Of a stretch of DNA of 26,413 nucleotides, positions 24,639 to 26,413 are shown piece by piece. Within the stretch, counting starts at the first letter, position 1; each line of letters begins with the position of its first letter. Under the pieces are notes generated by a model that worked only from the letters and a program-made list of their open reading frames with translations, was not told where the DNA came from and made no database searches. The stretch lies in NCBI GenBank assembly GCA_964609495.1, contig CAZSTA010000027.1:1-26413 (forward strand), in the 5' to 3' direction. Source of the DNA: CAZSTA01 sp964609495 [NCBI: uncultured bacterium] (GTDB lineage Bacteria; CAZSTA01). Position numbers and translations under genes: made by a program.

Positions 24639-24773
24639 TCAATTAATTGAATCTGGGTCAAAACCCAAGCTTGTGATTAATCCTGCCTGAGGATCTAAGT
24701 CAACCATCAAAACTCCCTTTCCAACCTCAGCTAAAGCAGCTCCCAAGCAAGCATAAGTAGTTGTCTTAGCTAT
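24639..24773 (-). pseudogene. ParA/Soj ATPase scrap
   Basis: The minus strand encodes IAKTTTYACLGAALAEVGKG then VLMVDLDPQAGLITSLGFDP and a TGA at 24639. This is the Walker A end (KTTT), first helix and Walker A' (DLDPQ) of a ParA-family ATPase. The GG of the P-loop and everything before it are gone, and the C-terminal 200 or so residues are absent. The left-out N-terminal end coincides with the methyltransferase stop codon (24770-24772), which marks a recombination junction. There is no start codon, so it is not expressed as a working protein. Confidence 0.75.
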
Positions 24774-26413
24774 TTTATACCAAATAGTTTACGAACAAGA
24801 TCATCTACTTCTTTTTCCAACCCTGCAACTTCATCAAGTTTATTCTTCGACTTGAGATCGTGGAGAGTTTTAGAAAGTTGAGCCAGTTTTTGATGGAGTT
24901 CGTTCGTGGGCTTAAACTTAAGAATGCCGACATGCTTCATCACTGATGGTGTACCGAAGCCGCGACCAGCGGAAGAAAACGATTTGATAAATTCCCGCAC
25001 GGGAGTTGAATTGATAATAGCACAAAGATAGTGAGCCTCAGTCTCGTTGTCGGTGGCAATTAAGGCAGTTGTATGCAAGGGAATAGTAGTTTTATAACCA
25101 AACGGAGTTTTGGTTTGGGAAATGACACAAGCTATAAGATCATTACTCATCTGCTTCCAGACTACCTTATATCGTCCAAATGTATAATCAGCAACATTAT
25201 ATTGACTATAAAATGGATTCTTAGGTTCGGCATGATATTTTTTATACGCGGCTTGAGAAGTAAGGAAATCCTTGAATCTGACTAAGTATCCATAAGTTCG
25301 TGGCCAATTCTCTTTCATTCTTAGCTCGTCGTGTCCAACACGTCTTTTGGGGTCTTGTGTTATCAAAACATAAATCTTCGGTGTGGCATTCCATCGGCTT
25401 ATGTCTGCACCTCTAATCGCAGGGAATACCAAATCTGGCTCAATACTTTCATGGATAACTGGAATTTCTCTTTTTCCTCTATCCGAAAGATTTGAAACAA
25501 TCAAATTGCCATCCGATAACACTTGCTCAATATTAACCCAGAAAACCCCATATGGCGATGTGTATGCTCCAGAGCGAGCTTGATAATGATTTCTGCCTTC
25601 AATTCCAAATAAACACTCTTGATCTGCTGTAATAGTTTGCCAAGCACCAACTTTTAATCCAATTGGATGAGCAGATAACTTCTTTTTTTTCAGTATAGGT
25701 ATAACATCAACCAAAGTTTTATCTGTTGCAATCTTCCCAACCCTTGGTTTCCTTTGCCAGACAAAGTAAGGAACTGGGTAAGTAGTTTCTTCTCCTTTTT
25801 TGAGAATTATCATTGCGGTCTTATTGGCTGCTCCCTCAAATGGTTGAACAGTAACTAGGTCGTGGGCTTTCAGAACTTTCAAATATTTACCATTATCGCC
25901 AAGATGAAAACGACGAAATCCCTCACCTGCGCCTTTTGATTTAAAAACCTCCTGAGTGATAAGAAATCCCAACCTGGCACCATCTTTTAGGTAGTAATCA
26001 GAAGCAACATAAGTAAAGAGCATTGAAAAATCTTTTTTACCTCCACCGAGGCGAGCTTTAAATCCTTTCAGAGAAAAAAGTCCATAATCTTTCCATAATT
26101 GGAGTGTTGCTTCTCGATATTCTTGGGAGAGATAATCCCACCGAACCCATGGAGGATTGCCGACTACAAAATCAAATTTGCCAGCAATCATCGGTGCAAA
26201 GGCGTTTTTGAGAAACCGGGCCCAGATACTGTTTTTATCTTGTTTTTCAAGCTCTAAGATCTCACGGTAAAAGTTTTCAACCACCTGTTCATGAGGGGGA
26301 AAGACTAAGCCCTCCTTCTTGAACCGTTCCATTGCCTCCGAAGCTGAGTAGTCCTGTCTTGTCATCTGCTCCACAAGCGGCGCAGCTCTCTGCATAAGAA
26401 AACCATTGTCCTT
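24770..26413 (-). CDS. Eco57I/type IIG-like DNA methyltransferase, 5' end outside window
   Basis: Adenine-specific DNA methyltransferase, probably of a combined restriction-modification (Eco57I/TaqI-like) protein. The frame stays open to the right edge, so the ATG at 26395 is probably internal and the SAM-binding motif I is off the window. Present: catalytic motif IV NPPW (80-83 counted from that ATG), then KKDFSMLFTYVASDYYLKDG and LGFLITQEVFKSKGAGEGFR (motifs V-VI region), and a C-terminal TaqI-like target-recognition part (VFPAIRGADISRW, YNVADYTFGRYKVVWKQM, FSSAGRGFGTPSVMKH) with a final coiled helix. A BREX PglX-type role is possible but size and motifs fit type IIG better. Codon use appears less AGG/ATA-biased than the folate genes, consistent with transfer. 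Confidence 0.82.
   Translation of the reverse strand, partial: KDNGFLMQRAAPLVEQMTRQDYSASEAMERFKKEGLVFPPHEQVVENFYREILELEKQDKNSIWARFLKNAFAPMIAGKFDFVVGNPPWVRWDYLSQEYREATLQLWKDYGLFSLKGFKARLGGGKKDFSMLFTYVASDYYLKDGARLGFLITQEVFKSKGAGEGFRRFHLGDNGKYLKVLKAHDLVTVQPFEGAANKTAMIILKKGEETTYPVPYFVWQRKPRVGKIATDKTLVDVIPILKKKKLSAHPIGLKVGAWQTITADQECLFGIEGRNHYQARSGAYTSPYGVFWVNIEQVLSDGNLIVSNLSDRGKREIPVIHESIEPDLVFPAIRGADISRWNATPKIYVLITQDPKRRVGHDELRMKENWPRTYGYLVRFKDFLTSQAAYKKYHAEPKNPFYSQYNVADYTFGRYKVVWKQMSNDLIACVISQTKTPFGYKTTIPLHTTALIATDNETEAHYLCAIINSTPVREFIKSFSSAGRGFGTPSVMKHVGILKFKPTNELHQKLAQLSKTLHDLKSKNKLDEVAGLEKEVDDLVRKLFGIK

Noticed and set aside
24614-24661. 16-codon N-terminal extension of the ABC permease
   Set aside because: It runs through the ParA scrap and gives a polar tail unlike the family. 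ATG 24613 has GGAGGT at ideal spacing.
1-26413. tRNA, rRNA or CRISPR features
   Set aside because: I saw no cloverleaf with a GTTCRA-type arm in the gaps, no rRNA-like block, and no set of regularly spaced direct repeats.

Overview
The window is a stretch of bacterial chromosome with moderate GC and heavy use of AGA/AGG and ATA codons. Starts are varied: TTG and GTG are common, and most sit behind good Shine-Dalgarno (SD) sites. ClpC with a UVR motif, RadA, a YacL-type PIN-TRAM protein and acetogen-style MetV/MetF point to a bacterium with a one-carbon (Wood-Ljungdahl-like) branch, probably anaerobic. The glycan genes and domain remnants would suit a poorly sampled phylum. I cannot name the lineage from sequence alone.

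Layout. (1) 1-5459, plus strand: 3' part of clpC, then radA, a membrane PIN-TRAM protein and a metal-dependent amidohydrolase. This is the Firmicutes clpC-radA-disA-yacL order without disA. (2) 5487-6389, minus: a two-gene VapBC-like toxin-antitoxin module with a near-consensus promoter. It is flanked by a 25-bp direct repeat (23/25) copied from the 3' end of the amidohydrolase gene. (3) 6462-10057, minus: hom-thrC-acyltransferase, a terminator-like inverted repeat, then a stand-alone RelA/SpoT-type HD hydrolase. (4) 10146-18212, minus: an envelope-glycan region with a UDP-galactopyranose-mutase-like flavoprotein, an LPG-synthase-type membrane protein, a CapK/PaaK-like adenylating enzyme, a GT-C-like membrane protein, a membrane-anchored protein ending in an ILEI/FAM3-like domain, and a GT2 transferase. 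(5) 18213-18740: no intact gene; it holds a frameshifted remnant of a secreted protein and a palindromic repeat. (6) 18741-21927, minus: folD-metV-metF-DUF3786, tightly packed behind a TTGACA-N17-TATACT promoter. (7) 22003-26413, minus: a patchwork of a DUF559-like nuclease, a chemoreceptor C-terminal scrap, a zinc-ribbon membrane protein, an orphan ABC sugar permease, a ParA Walker-A scrap, and the C-terminal two thirds or so of an Eco57I/type IIG-like DNA methyltransferase that runs off the right edge.

How the genes work together. The hom-thrC genes make threonine from aspartate semialdehyde. FolD, MetF and MetV convert methylene-THF and reduce it to methyl-THF for methionine or acetyl-CoA synthesis. 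The glycan genes together look able to make, flip and attach a lipid-linked sugar, but no product can be named. Region 7 carries signs of past insertion and deletion.

The most unusual items are the ILEI/FAM3-domain protein in the glycan region, the toxin-antitoxin module bracketed by copies of its neighbour's 3' end, and three gene scraps (ParA, chemoreceptor, secreted protein) that mark rearrangement points. I found no tRNA, rRNA, CRISPR array or intact transposase.
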